A stretch of DNA of 9,077 nucleotides from an uncultured candidate division Zixibacteria bacterium (GTDB lineage: Bacteria > Zixibacteria > MSB-5A5 > GN15 > FEB-12). Each line of letters starts with the position of its first letter. The first letter of the stretch is position 1. Shown piece by piece: positions 1-6,384 of the stretch. A program made the translations under genes and the position numbers. The notes beneath the pieces are model-generated. The model did not search any database. It saw nothing but the letters and a program-made list of their open reading frames with translations, and was not told where the DNA came from. The stretch lies in NCBI GenBank assembly GCA_913009765.1, contig CAJVYT010000159.1:1-9077 (forward strand), in the 5' to 3' direction.

Positions 1-610
1 GTTTGAGTACTCGAAACGCCTCGGCAAATACCTGTTCTTTTTCAGGGGAGAGGTTTATGACACAGTTTGAAATTATCCAGTCGACTTCGGAATCAACCAC
101 CGGCATTTTTTCCATTTCACCTTTGCGGACTTCGGCGTTTTTTATTCCTGCTGTTACTAAATTCTTACGACAGACATCTATCATAGCATCGGTCATGTCG
201 AGACCGATAGCTTTACCAGTATCGCCTACTTTTTTAGCGGCTAAAATTAAATCAAGCCCTGAACCGGAACCGAGGTCTAAGACAACTTCGCCCGGTTTTA
301 CTTTCATAAAGGCAACCGGATTACCGCACCCGAATGAAGAAACCGTCCCCGGCATATCGGCAAGTTGTTCATCGGTGTATCCTGCCATTTTCGCAAACCG
401 TTCGGCAGCCTCTTTGTCAAACTCAACCGGTTGAGGTGAACAGCAAGAGGACTCTGTAGATTCTTTTTTGCCGTCTGTCGAAGAACAACATGAATCTGTC
501 GATGCCATCGGAAGAGAATCTGTTACATTTTGAACTTTTAAGTTTATTGCTTTGGCGTAATGGTCTTTGATTTTTTCTTTGATATCTTTTGGTGCTTTGT
601 GTTCGGACAT
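1..610 (-). CDS. arsM: Arsenite S-adenosylmethionine methyltransferase (ArsM), C-terminus beyond window
   Basis: A cytoplasmic SAM-dependent enzyme that methylates trivalent arsenic, giving methylated and volatile arsenicals. I translated the minus strand by hand: 203 codons are visible before the left edge. Class I methyltransferase motif I (VVLDLGSGSGLD) is at residues 109-120, preceded by SSFGCGNP (Cys95) and followed by IGLDMTDAMI (135-144) and ISNCVINLSPEKE (180-192, Cys183). The two cysteines sit where ArsM enzymes have two of their three As(III)-binding cysteines; the third would lie past the edge. Two extra Cys-Cys pairs (41-42 and 56-57) occur in a Ser/Thr-rich N-terminal segment and may add arsenic-binding thiols. 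The ATG at 608-610 has a modest AAAGG upstream. No other ars gene is visible. An alternative is another metal-thiolate methyltransferase of this family, but the Cys pattern favours ArsM. The end is partial because of the window, not a mutation. Confidence 0.9.
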   Translation of the reverse strand, partial: MSEHKAPKDIKEKIKDHYAKAINLKVQNVTDSLPMASTDSCCSSTDGKKESTESSCCSPQPVEFDKEAAERFAKMAGYTDEQLADMPGTVSSFGCGNPVAFMKVKPGEVVLDLGSGSGLDLILAAKKVGDTGKAIGLDMTDAMIDVCRKNLVTAGIKNAEVRKGEMEKMPVVDSEVDWIISNCVINLSPEKEQVFAEAFRVLK

Positions 611-664
611 TTTGAAACCTTTATTATCGATTGTTATTTTCTGTTAGCATCTAATGTACAATAA

Positions 665-670
665 ATTATA
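665..670 (-). promoter_or_regulatory. Possible -10 box (TATAAT) of the arsM promoter
   Basis: A perfect TATAAT hexamer on the minus strand lies about 55 bases upstream of the arsM ATG. The hexamer 17 bases further upstream (688-693, GAACAT) is a poor -35, so this is only a suggestion. The 16-bp palindrome at 694-709 would lie immediately upstream of that -35 position. Confidence 0.3.
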
Positions 671-693
671 ACATTGGAAAGAGGAAAATGTTC

Positions 694-709
694 ACAGCCT
701 GCAGGCTGT
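694..709. repeat. 16-bp perfect palindrome upstream of arsM
   Basis: ACAGCCTGCAGGCTGT is its own reverse complement. It is flanked more loosely by TTCA on the left (691-694) and GGCTGAA on the right (714-720). It could be an operator for arsM or part of a dispersed intergenic palindrome; the sequence alone does not decide between them. It does not resemble an ArsR site that I can recognise. Confidence 0.55.
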
Positions 710-738
710 TTCTGGCTGAAGGCAGTTTTATTAATTCT

Positions 739-845
739 GTCATTGCGAACGACCGAAGGAAGTGTGGTAATCTCATGTTTTTGTTAAGCACTAAGTTAGA
801 GATTGCCACGTCTCGTTCGTTATCACTCACTCGACTCGCAAAGAC
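739..845. repeat. Degenerate inverted-repeat intergenic element, 107 bp
   Basis: The left end GTCATTGCGA (739-748) and the right end TCGCAAAGAC (836-845) are inverted copies with one mismatch. An inner pair, GGTAATCTC (766-774) and GAGATTGCC (799-807), is also complementary apart from one G/T position. This matches the architecture of a non-coding palindromic repeat (GTCATTGCGA...TCGCAATGAC ends, GCAATCTC...GAGATTGC inside) that I recall as common in uncultured bacterial genomes. It carries no gene. Together with the palindrome at 694-709 and the GGGTG-C-CACCC dyad near 876-887, it accounts for most of the gene-free stretch 611-927. Confidence 0.65.
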
Positions 846-927
846 TGGATGGAGGGTTTTTCAACAAGCCCCAAAGGGTGCCACCCGATCAAAAGATATG
901 TCCCTTGACTTGATAGCAAGACCGCAT

Positions 928-1542
928 CTACTTAGCCGGATTTGCAAGCAACTGTTTCCGTTTATCTTTTGCTTTACGTGCCTCAAGAAGTTCCTCACGT
1001 TCTTTGAGTTGATAAAACAAACGGTAACAGCGGGTCAATTGCCTTTCCAATCGAAGTTCATAACGGAGTATCAGTTTTGCAAATTCATCATTGGCAATAG
1101 AATTCATTCCGATACGATTTGCTATATAGTCATCTTTTTTAATTTCAGTGATATTATCGTCACCGATAGTGTTGCCTACAACCTCTCTTAAGAGCTGTTT
1201 GTAACGCCAATTATCTGTTATTGTGTTTAACTGATTGTTGATATGTGCTGTCTCGGCAGCAATCACCCGTTTGCTTCGCCAGTAACAGACTGCTATTTTT
1301 TGTACCATATAATCCTGCGAAAGGGTATGCGGGTCAAGTTCGTAACGGAGCGACTCCAGAAGCAGTTCAAACTCGACTTTGTCTTCTTTGAGATGTGCCG
1401 AATCAAGTATCAACTTGTCAGTATACAACCCATGAACACGACTGTTTCCTGATGATGCGATTTTCCCTTGCGATGATTTTGGTCCGGTGGATTTTTTTGC
1501 ATTTTCACGGTTTGCTTTTAATTGTTTTTCCGATATGGTCAT
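928..1542 (-). CDS. Conserved protein of unknown function, 'NRENAKKSTGP...HGL' family
   Basis: 204 aa, probably cytoplasmic, with no signal peptide or membrane segment. The N-terminus has the motif ANRENAKKSTGPK (10-22), then GK and N..VHGLY up to residue 40. This is the signature of a large, often multicopy bacterial family that I recognise by pattern but whose function I do not know. The middle contains VQKIAVCYWRSKRVIAAE (80-97), matching the IA...WR.RR..E helix typical of the same family. The C-terminus is strongly helical and charged (REELLEARKAKDKRKQ), possibly coiled coil. The ATG at 1540-1542 is supported by a strong AAAGGAG 8 bases upstream (1549-1556 on the minus strand). It is a single-gene unit with palindromic repeats on both sides (739-845 and 1614-1687). 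The basic N-terminus could bind nucleic acid, which is inference only. Confidence 0.8.
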   Translation of the reverse strand: MTISEKQLKANRENAKKSTGPKSSQGKIASSGNSRVHGLYTDKLILDSAHLKEDKVEFELLLESLRYELDPHTLSQDYMVQKIAVCYWRSKRVIAAETAHINNQLNTITDNWRYKQLLREVVGNTIGDDNITEIKKDDYIANRIGMNSIANDEFAKLILRYELRLERQLTRCYRLFYQLKEREELLEARKAKDKRKQLLANPAK

Positions 1543-1613
1543 GTATTGTTCTCCTTTTAATTGAGGCGGAAAGGGTCAGTTTGAATTTCTCTTTGTTTTA
1601 TTAAATGAGCATA

Positions 1614-1687
1614 CTTCGACAAGCTCAGCATGACTTACTATAAAAAAACTACCATTTTATTACCGAGTCACCCTGAGCTTGTCGAAG
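1614..1687. repeat. Inverted-repeat element CTTCGACAAGCTCAG / CTGAGCTTGTCGAAG
   Basis: Arms 1614-1634 and 1667-1687 are 21 bp each and complementary except for two adjacent positions, with a 32-base AT-rich loop. The arm core TTCGACAAGCTCAG is a frequently dispersed non-coding palindrome in many bacterial genomes. A third partial copy of the right arm (CTGAGTTTGTCGAAG) is at 1959-1973. A 12-bp direct repeat, AAGGGTCAGTTT, occurs at 1571-1582 and 1685-1696 around the element. It may be the remnant of a neighbouring copy or a duplication made on insertion. Confidence 0.75.
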
Positions 1688-1697
1688 GGTCAGTTTC

Positions 1698-1987
1698 AAA
1701 TGGGTTCAGTTGCATATAAAACATCTTTTTTCGCCGTAAGTAAAACTGTTGTATGCGATTACAACGAAATGGCTTTGCTCTAAAAAATGGCTTAAAGCCA
1801 TTTTTGATAATATTTATTGTAGTGTTTTTGTGCATGCAAAAATCCTATTGTTACATGGTTCTTTCATGCAATAGCGTGTGATGAGAAAGTAGTGTGAATG
1901 TGTAGATGATTTGTGACAATAGGCAGGGCAGACTAGGGCTGTTTGCCATTCACAAATGCTGAGTTTGTCGAAGCAATATTTTTTTAC
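1698..1987 (+). repeat. Long diverged repeat, copy A (inverted relative to copy B)
   Basis: When copy B (3906-4212) is reverse-complemented, it aligns by eye with this stretch in the same order. The shared blocks are AAATGGGTTC (1698-1707), TTACAAC (1759-1765), AAATGGCTTTGC (1767-1778), an AAATGGCTTAA core, ATATTTATTGTAGTG (1810-1824, exact 15-mer), GTGAATGTgTAG near 1890, and CAGACtAGGG (1929-1938). The strongest part is 1757-1832; the outer parts are patchy, and the end beyond 1947 is uncertain. It contains a hairpin of 11-bp arms, AAAAATGGCTT (1783-1793) and AAGCCATTTTT (1795-1805). I see no reading frame in it. It fills most of the gene-free stretch 1543-2047 and ends about 60 bases past the stop of the lipoprotein gene. 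Confidence 0.7.
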
Positions 1988-2047
1988 ACTATAGACTTCA
2001 GATCTCTCTTTTTAGAGGGTCAATTAAAAAATAATTTGAAGTAGTTT

Positions 2048-3793
2048 TTATTTCTCTTTAAGTATCCCTCGCCAAATTGCTTCGCAAATAACTTTCTCTG
2101 TTTTAGTTTTGTTGTAATCATAGCTTAAAGCTATTGCTAATAAATTTCCTTTACCTAGTTCAAGGTTTGAAGGAACCAAAAATTTTATTATAGTAAAATA
2201 ATTTGGGCTTGTTCTGACAGATATAATATTTGCTATTTCTCCTTCTCCTCTCATGTATTTATGTTTGTCGTTAAGAGTTGATGAAGCTAAAGTATCTTGT
2301 GTAACCCAATTCAATAATTGTATTTTTCCAATTATAACTGAGTCTTTCCCGTTTTTGTTCTTTTTAATATCCGGCTCCCAATAGATATGCAATGCACTTG
2401 AAAATAAAGTATTTCCTGCTTTATTTACAAAAGGATATGCACCGGTTATTGGTACTTCAAAGATAAGTGAATCTCCTTGTTTAATAATTTTTTCTAAAGA
2501 ATAAAAAGATTCTTTTTCATTTTCTTGTTTTTGTATTAATCTCTGCATATCCCATATTGGCGGATTAAAATTATCATTAGGTAATTCAAAAAAAGAATTC
2601 TCAACATGTTTTCCAACTTGTGTTGTTATGCGTGATGAAATTTTATATTGAGATTTTAAACCTTTTTTCTTAAGGGTATCAATTGTGTGAATCTCTGGAA
2701 TAAAAAGTTTCATATTATATACTCCTTCCACTGGAAGTCCTTTTACACTTTTATTAAATTTTTTCATACCATAGATAACTTCCTCAGAGGTTTTCATGTT
2801 TGTAACCACACACTCAAGTTTACCTGATAAAGAATCATTTTTTACTCCAACTTTATTTAGCGGAAAATAATAATTCACTTCAACTCCTACTTTATTTACT
2901 GTAAGCTGGCTGCCCGAATCGACCATTGGAACCATAACATTGAGAATTTGGGCTTGAAGGGAATCTTCTCTCCGTATATCCACAGTTTTATTCCAATTAA
3001 AATACTGTCTAAATACTTCACCTGAATATATTGAAACATTATATGTTGCAAGCCTTTCTCCAAATGCTTTTTCATCCTCGTATTTAGAATTTAAATAACA
3101 ATTTTTTCTATTATTAATATTTTTAGAGCTGCGAGTTGTACTATTTACTTCCATCAAGTATTCTCCAAATCTTCCCGGAAATTCTACATAAATCTGACCA
3201 TGTCCCAGCTCTTTAATTTCCGGACACTCAAGATGTGCAAGAGTTAAATTCAACAGGTCATTGTATCGAAGCATATTAGTAACATAAGGATTTGGATATA
3301 TCCACCGATTGTTTTTTATCCTTTCTGCTAGAGAATATAGTGCTTGATCAACAAGATTTATTTCATCAAAAGCAGGAGCATATGAACCAAAAGTTTTTTC
3401 ATAAATGATCTCTATTTTGGAAGAGTCTTTTACAATATCAGACATCATTAAATTATTATATCTTTTCCAAGCATCGGAATTTTCTCCCGCTAAATTTGCA
3501 AACTTTCTTGCCATCTCGTAGCGAAGACGATCATAGGTTCCTTGAATACTTCTTACTCCTCCTAAGGTGTCATAAGGAAAGCTAGTGTATTTTTTCTCCC
3601 AACTTACTAAATAAGGAATATTATCAAAAGCAACAGTTGCCTCATTCTTTAATTGGCTTTTTTGTTCTTTCTCTCTCATGCCCCACCGTTTTCTTGCTTG
3701 ATTAGGAATATACCCAACACAACTCAGAATAAAGTTAAGTAAAATCAAGCCAGAAATTGTAAGGACAAGTTTCCCCATAATGGTTCTATACAT
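2048..3793 (-). CDS. Predicted lipoprotein of unknown function, 581 aa
   Basis: I do not recognise this protein. An upstream ATG at 3835 would give 595 aa, but it has no ribosome site and overlaps a TATAAT hexamer. The ATG at 3791-3793 has AAAGGA six bases upstream and gives a clean signal sequence: MYRTIMGK, a hydrophobic stretch TISGLILLNFI, then the lipobox ILSC with Cys25. The mature protein would be a membrane-anchored envelope lipoprotein. The first half (about residues 60-220) looks alpha-helical (YDRLRYEMARKFANL, LRYNDLLNLTLAHL). The second half is rich in beta-type and Asn/Lys-rich segments with several VPMVDSG, EVPITGAYPF and VEGVYNMKLFIP patches, suggesting beta-sandwich domains. 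Its base composition is visibly more AT-rich than the mutL-like operon. It stands alone and is bracketed by inverted long repeats, which raises possible horizontal acquisition. No catalytic motif was seen. Confidence 0.8.
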   Translation of the reverse strand: MYRTIMGKLVLTISGLILLNFILSCVGYIPNQARKRWGMREKEQKSQLKNEATVAFDNIPYLVSWEKKYTSFPYDTLGGVRSIQGTYDRLRYEMARKFANLAGENSDAWKRYNNLMMSDIVKDSSKIEIIYEKTFGSYAPAFDEINLVDQALYSLAERIKNNRWIYPNPYVTNMLRYNDLLNLTLAHLECPEIKELGHGQIYVEFPGRFGEYLMEVNSTTRSSKNINNRKNCYLNSKYEDEKAFGERLATYNVSIYSGEVFRQYFNWNKTVDIRREDSLQAQILNVMVPMVDSGSQLTVNKVGVEVNYYFPLNKVGVKNDSLSGKLECVVTNMKTSEEVIYGMKKFNKSVKGLPVEGVYNMKLFIPEIHTIDTLKKKGLKSQYKISSRITTQVGKHVENSFFELPNDNFNPPIWDMQRLIQKQENEKESFYSLEKIIKQGDSLIFEVPITGAYPFVNKAGNTLFSSALHIYWEPDIKKNKNGKDSVIIGKIQLLNWVTQDTLASSTLNDKHKYMRGEGEIANIISVRTSPNYFTIIKFLVPSNLELGKGNLLAIALSYDYNKTKTEKVICEAIWRGILKEK

Positions 3794-3837
3794 CAGATAT
3801 CCTTTTGTTTTTATTAAGAAATACCTTCTTTGCATAT

Positions 3838-3843
3838 ATTATA
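3838..3843 (-). promoter_or_regulatory. Possible -10 box of the lipoprotein gene
   Basis: TATAAT on the minus strand lies 45 bases upstream of the preferred ATG at 3793 and just upstream of the alternative ATG at 3835. A TTGACA hexamer sits only 2 bases further upstream (3846-3851), which is too close to act as a -35 for it. The position supports the downstream start but does not prove a promoter. Confidence 0.3.
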
Positions 3844-3905
3844 GCTGTCAAAATTAGTAGAGAATAATCACTGTCTTATTATATGAACGAATTTTAGGGT
3901 TAAAT

Positions 3906-4212
3906 TGTAAAATTTTATTTTCGTGGCTGGCTCGCCTAGGCGAACCCTCGTCTGACCATTTCTTCGCTACACAAAAACCCTATACATTCACATCAAATTA
4001 ATATTTCAAGTTATTACATGAGACAATAATTTTATAAGAGGGTTCTATGTATGGACAAAATCACTACAATAAATATGTATCGAAAATGGGTTAAGCCATT
4101 TATTTTCGCAAAGCCATTTTGTTGTAACTCTTTGTAGTGGAGTTGGTTATCTTGAAAATAATAAGAAAAAACGGAAAAGTAGGTTCCCTATATATGCGAA
4201 ACGAACCCATTT
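3906..4212 (-). repeat. Long diverged repeat, copy B (inverted relative to copy A)
   Basis: Read on the minus strand, this stretch shows the same ordered blocks as 1698-1987, including the exact 15-mer at 4062-4076 (complement), GCAAAGCCATTT (4108-4119), CCCTCGTCTG (3945-3954) and GAACCCATTT (4203-4212). Its core is bracketed by 8-bp inverted arms, CACTACAA (4062-4069) and TTGTAGTG (4132-4139), with an inner CGAAAAT/ATTTTCG pair (4081-4087, 4102-4108). A 12-bp perfect palindrome, TCGCCTAGGCGA, is at 3932-3943. No gene is seen in it. It begins about 110 bases upstream of the lipoprotein start. The outermost parts are aligned with less confidence. Confidence 0.7.
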
Positions 4213-4215
4213 TAT

Positions 4216-4246
4216 AGTAGGGCTACGCCACCCGACCTGCCCTACT
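4216..4246. repeat. Inverted repeat AGTAGGGC / GCCCTACT
   Basis: Perfect 8-bp arms at 4216-4223 and 4239-4246 with a 15-base GC-rich loop. A second dyad, CTCCGTG-GCAAG-CACGGAG, is at 4281-4299. Both look like short dispersed intergenic palindromes. They lie beyond the terminator of the mutL-like operon and fill the gap between it and repeat copy B, in which I see no gene. Confidence 0.5.
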
Positions 4247-4336
4247 TTGAAGTCATTTTAAATGTGGCGGAAGGGCTGGACTCCGTGGCAAGCACGGAGA
4301 GGGGTTCGGTAGCAAGGGAAGATTGCGAGAAAAATT

Positions 4337-4418
4337 GAGGTGCAAATAAAAAGACAGGTTTAGGCAAAGGTGAAAATAAAAAGACAGGTTCTGGGAAGAG
4401 GTGCAAATAAAAAAGTCG
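4337..4418. repeat. Three tandem ~30-bp copies next to the operon terminator
   Basis: Three copies start at 4337, 4367 and 4398, each beginning GAGGTGCAAATAAAAAG or a near variant; the first two continue into ACAGGTT. The spacing is 30 and 31 bases. On the minus strand each copy contributes a CTTTTTATTT tail, and the third copy is the T-run of the terminator. There are no unique spacers, so this is not a CRISPR array. Confidence 0.75.
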
Positions 4419-4437
4419 GAACCACAGAGGTTCCGAC
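4405..4437 (-). terminator. Rho-independent terminator of the mutL-like operon
   Basis: On the minus strand, GTCGGAACC (complement of 4429-4437) pairs with GGTTCCGAC (complement of 4415-4423) across a 5-base loop. It is followed directly by TTTTTTATTTG. The 9-bp stem starts 25 bases after the stop codon of the 376-aa gene, as expected for the end of this operon. Confidence 0.9.
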
Positions 4438-4462
4438 AAATATATTTTGTTAAAATAAATGT

Positions 4463-5593
4463 CTACTTTGTTTCGATCATCTCGACGTTGGCACGAGGGA
4501 CAATCGCTTTCTCGCCATCTTCAAACTCAACTTCCAAAATACGAGCCTTAGATTCTGACTCCAACACATGCAGCGGAGATGGGAGACCGGTTACATTACC
4601 GAGTCTACCAAAATATGGATGACGGATAACCCGAATAGGAGAACCAATAGCGATTCCGGTGATTTCAGCGGTACCGTCGTCACCATCGCCAAGTTCGATA
4701 TCTTCATTTGGAATAACAACTTCAGGACGAATAACACCGGCACGAATTTGTGTGGCACCATTCATACAGGCTTTTTTCCCGGCATGCGCTTTGAGTAAAT
4801 CAAAAGTATTATGAGCCATGCTGATTTCGCCAAATCCTTCGGTGACAACTAATGTTGTAACGATATCTTCGTTGCCGGTAATAGCAACACCAATATCATA
4901 GCCTAAGATGTCGCGTAAATCTTTATCATCAAATCCGCCGACAACTATTCCGCTTACACCAATTTTACACGCTTTGTCCATTGCTTTGGCAGTGACAATA
5001 GAACCGCCGACAACAACTTTGCCTTTCATGTCATCGGTGATGAGGTCATCGGATAAAATTGTTTTGTTATCAGGAGTTGCTATAACTAATTCACCGGAAG
5101 TTTCCCCGCCAATACCAAAAATACCCTGCACAAATGCTGCATAGGTATCAATCACAACACCTTCGTTTTCTATAACTTCAGTGACAACACCGGTAATGTA
5201 TGCTTTTACTTCAACAGGCATTGGTTCCCCGCGCTGCAAAACCTGACCTGTTATGGTAGAGATTGATTCAAGGGTTCCGTCAATTGTTGCATTACACTCT
5301 GATGAAAACATCTTGATAAACCCTTTTTTGAAAGCGATAGGTTCGCCTGCTTTAATTTCGTCACCTTCTTTTTTTATCATTACCTCTTTTAAATCTTCAG
5401 GAGGTAATGAAAGTTTGTTGGCAACATTTAAAGGGACAACATTACCGGGGAGATGTGTACGGGCGACGACATCATCAGGGGTAACTTTATCGCCTATTTT
5501 GACCAAGACATCACCTTTTAAAGGAAGGATTCTGTCCTTTTTAACTAAAATCTTTTCGGTCACTTTCAGACCCGGGGTATATGCATGAGCCAT
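4463..5593 (-). CDS. Barrel-sandwich (RnfC-like) and KOW-like domain protein, partner of the MutL-like protein
   Basis: 376 aa, no signal peptide, so probably cytoplasmic. Residues 20-130 contain turns typical of a lipoyl/barrel-sandwich hybrid domain as in RnfC N-termini (LPLKGDVLVKIGDKVTPDDV, then KKEGDEIKAGEPIA and ATIDGTLESISTITGQVLQRGEP). The middle, about 130-290, is glycine-rich (GIFGIGGETSGELVIA, KGKVVVGGSIV, SGIVVGGF) and resembles no enzyme I can name. It lacks iron-sulfur Cys clusters (isolated Cys100, 209, 276), so it is not a true electron-transfer RnfC. The C-terminus, 315-375, is KOW/SH3-like (SPIRVIRHPYFGRLGNV... and DGEKAIVPRANVEMIE). The ATG at 5591-5593 has AAAGG seven bases upstream. 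It is the last gene of the operon. I believe such proteins recur next to orphan MutL-like ATPases; the role is unknown, possibly chaperone or scaffold. Confidence 0.75.
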   Translation of the reverse strand: MAHAYTPGLKVTEKILVKKDRILPLKGDVLVKIGDKVTPDDVVARTHLPGNVVPLNVANKLSLPPEDLKEVMIKKEGDEIKAGEPIAFKKGFIKMFSSECNATIDGTLESISTITGQVLQRGEPMPVEVKAYITGVVTEVIENEGVVIDTYAAFVQGIFGIGGETSGELVIATPDNKTILSDDLITDDMKGKVVVGGSIVTAKAMDKACKIGVSGIVVGGFDDKDLRDILGYDIGVAITGNEDIVTTLVVTEGFGEISMAHNTFDLLKAHAGKKACMNGATQIRAGVIRPEVVIPNEDIELGDGDDGTAEITGIAIGSPIRVIRHPYFGRLGNVTGLPSPLHVLESESKARILEVEFEDGEKAIVPRANVEMIETK

Positions 5594-5611
5594 GTGTAAA
5601 CCTTTCTATAT

Positions 5612-6382
5612 CTAACTATTCTTTTTTCTTTTTTTTCTCATTAAGATAATTAAAAGCACAACACCCAATGAGATATAAATTGCGGTATTTGAACTGTCAT
5701 CATCGCTATTACCAAAACTTTTTTTAGTTGTATCGATGTCGGCAACTTTGACTTGTTCTTTGGGAAGTCTTGATTTGATATCTTCGGTGCTTAAAGATGC
5801 TGCTATTTGGCTGAATATTTCTTTGTCGGTTTCAAAAGCATCACCTAAAGCGTAACAGTAAAAAGTAGCGATACCAAAATCGTAAAACTTCATTATAATA
5901 AGTGAATTCTTAATAGATGTTTCGTTTTGTACAATTTTATTATAAATCGTAACTGTTTTGCTGTCCTTGTCATAGTTTGGTGAATTGGTTTTAATGTCTG
6001 CTAAGAAATTTGCGACAGGAAAATATTTAATGCCTTTTCCAAAATTCTGAGATAATACATGCAGCACAGAGTCAATCTGTTTGTTCGAAAGATTACCTAC
6101 TTTCTCGACAGACATGATAAAATATGAGCCGGTATAAAACGGATTAGATTCATTTGAAGCAAATACCGCATCGTAATCATATAAAGGACGACCTGCTTTT
6201 TTTGATGAGAGATATGCATCAACCTCAGTATACGGAATTTGTTTCCAGTCAGATGGGTATTCAATATAGAATTTCCCATTTAAACTGACATAGCTGTTAG
6301 TTTGATTTGAATCAGTTTGAGCGGTAACAATACTGCCGCCTAATAACAGCAGAACAAAAACAATTAAGAGTAACTTTTTCAT
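5612..6382 (-). CDS. Secreted, C-terminally membrane-anchored protein of unknown function
   Basis: 256 aa. The N-terminus is a classical signal peptide (MKKLLLIVFVLLLLGGSIVTA, cleavage likely before Gln22). An extracytoplasmic domain follows, about 30-200, beginning LNGKFYIEYPSDWKQIP, which is how PsbP/DUF1795-like beta-sheet domains often start (fold match uncertain). A hydrophobic helix, about 233-248 (TAIYISLGVVLLIILM), is followed by the basic tail RKKRKKNS, giving a type I topology with a cytoplasmic positive end. The linker 201-232 is polar and Asp/Ser-rich. The ATG at 6380-6382 lies only 2 bases after the stop of the MutL-like gene, so translation is probably coupled; the ribosome site is weak. 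The next gene starts 18 bases downstream. Finding an envelope protein between two apparently cytoplasmic partners is odd. Confidence 0.8.
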   Translation of the reverse strand: MKKLLLIVFVLLLLGGSIVTAQTDSNQTNSYVSLNGKFYIEYPSDWKQIPYTEVDAYLSSKKAGRPLYDYDAVFASNESNPFYTGSYFIMSVEKVGNLSNKQIDSVLHVLSQNFGKGIKYFPVANFLADIKTNSPNYDKDSKTVTIYNKIVQNETSIKNSLIIMKFYDFGIATFYCYALGDAFETDKEIFSQIAASLSTEDIKSRLPKEQVKVADIDTTKKSFGNSDDDSSNTAIYISLGVVLLIILMRKKRKKNS

Positions 6383-6384
6383 TT

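Noticed and set aside
3..434. Plus-strand open frame of 143 codons
   Set aside because: It is antisense to the clear arsM frame, whose motifs are unmistakable; the plus frame has no recognisable feature.
688..1191. Plus-strand open frame of 167 codons
   Set aside because: It starts inside the palindrome, runs through a non-coding repeat and is antisense to the 204-aa gene, which has a strong ribosome site and family motif.
2004..2018. Possible terminator after the lipoprotein gene
   Set aside because: The stem is only about 4 bp (CTCT/AGAG), AT-rich, and lacks a convincing T-run on the minus strand.
4337..4418. Possible CRISPR array
   Set aside because: Three contiguous degenerate copies with no unique spacers and no cas genes.
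4242..4439. Minus-strand 65-codon frame with repeated PVFLF peptides
   Set aside because: It begins inside the operon terminator and its peptide repeat is only the translation of the in-frame 30-bp tandem DNA repeat.
4463..5593. RnfC electron-transport subunit
   Set aside because: There are no CxxCxxC ferredoxin motifs and no other rnf genes; only the barrel-like N-terminus is similar.
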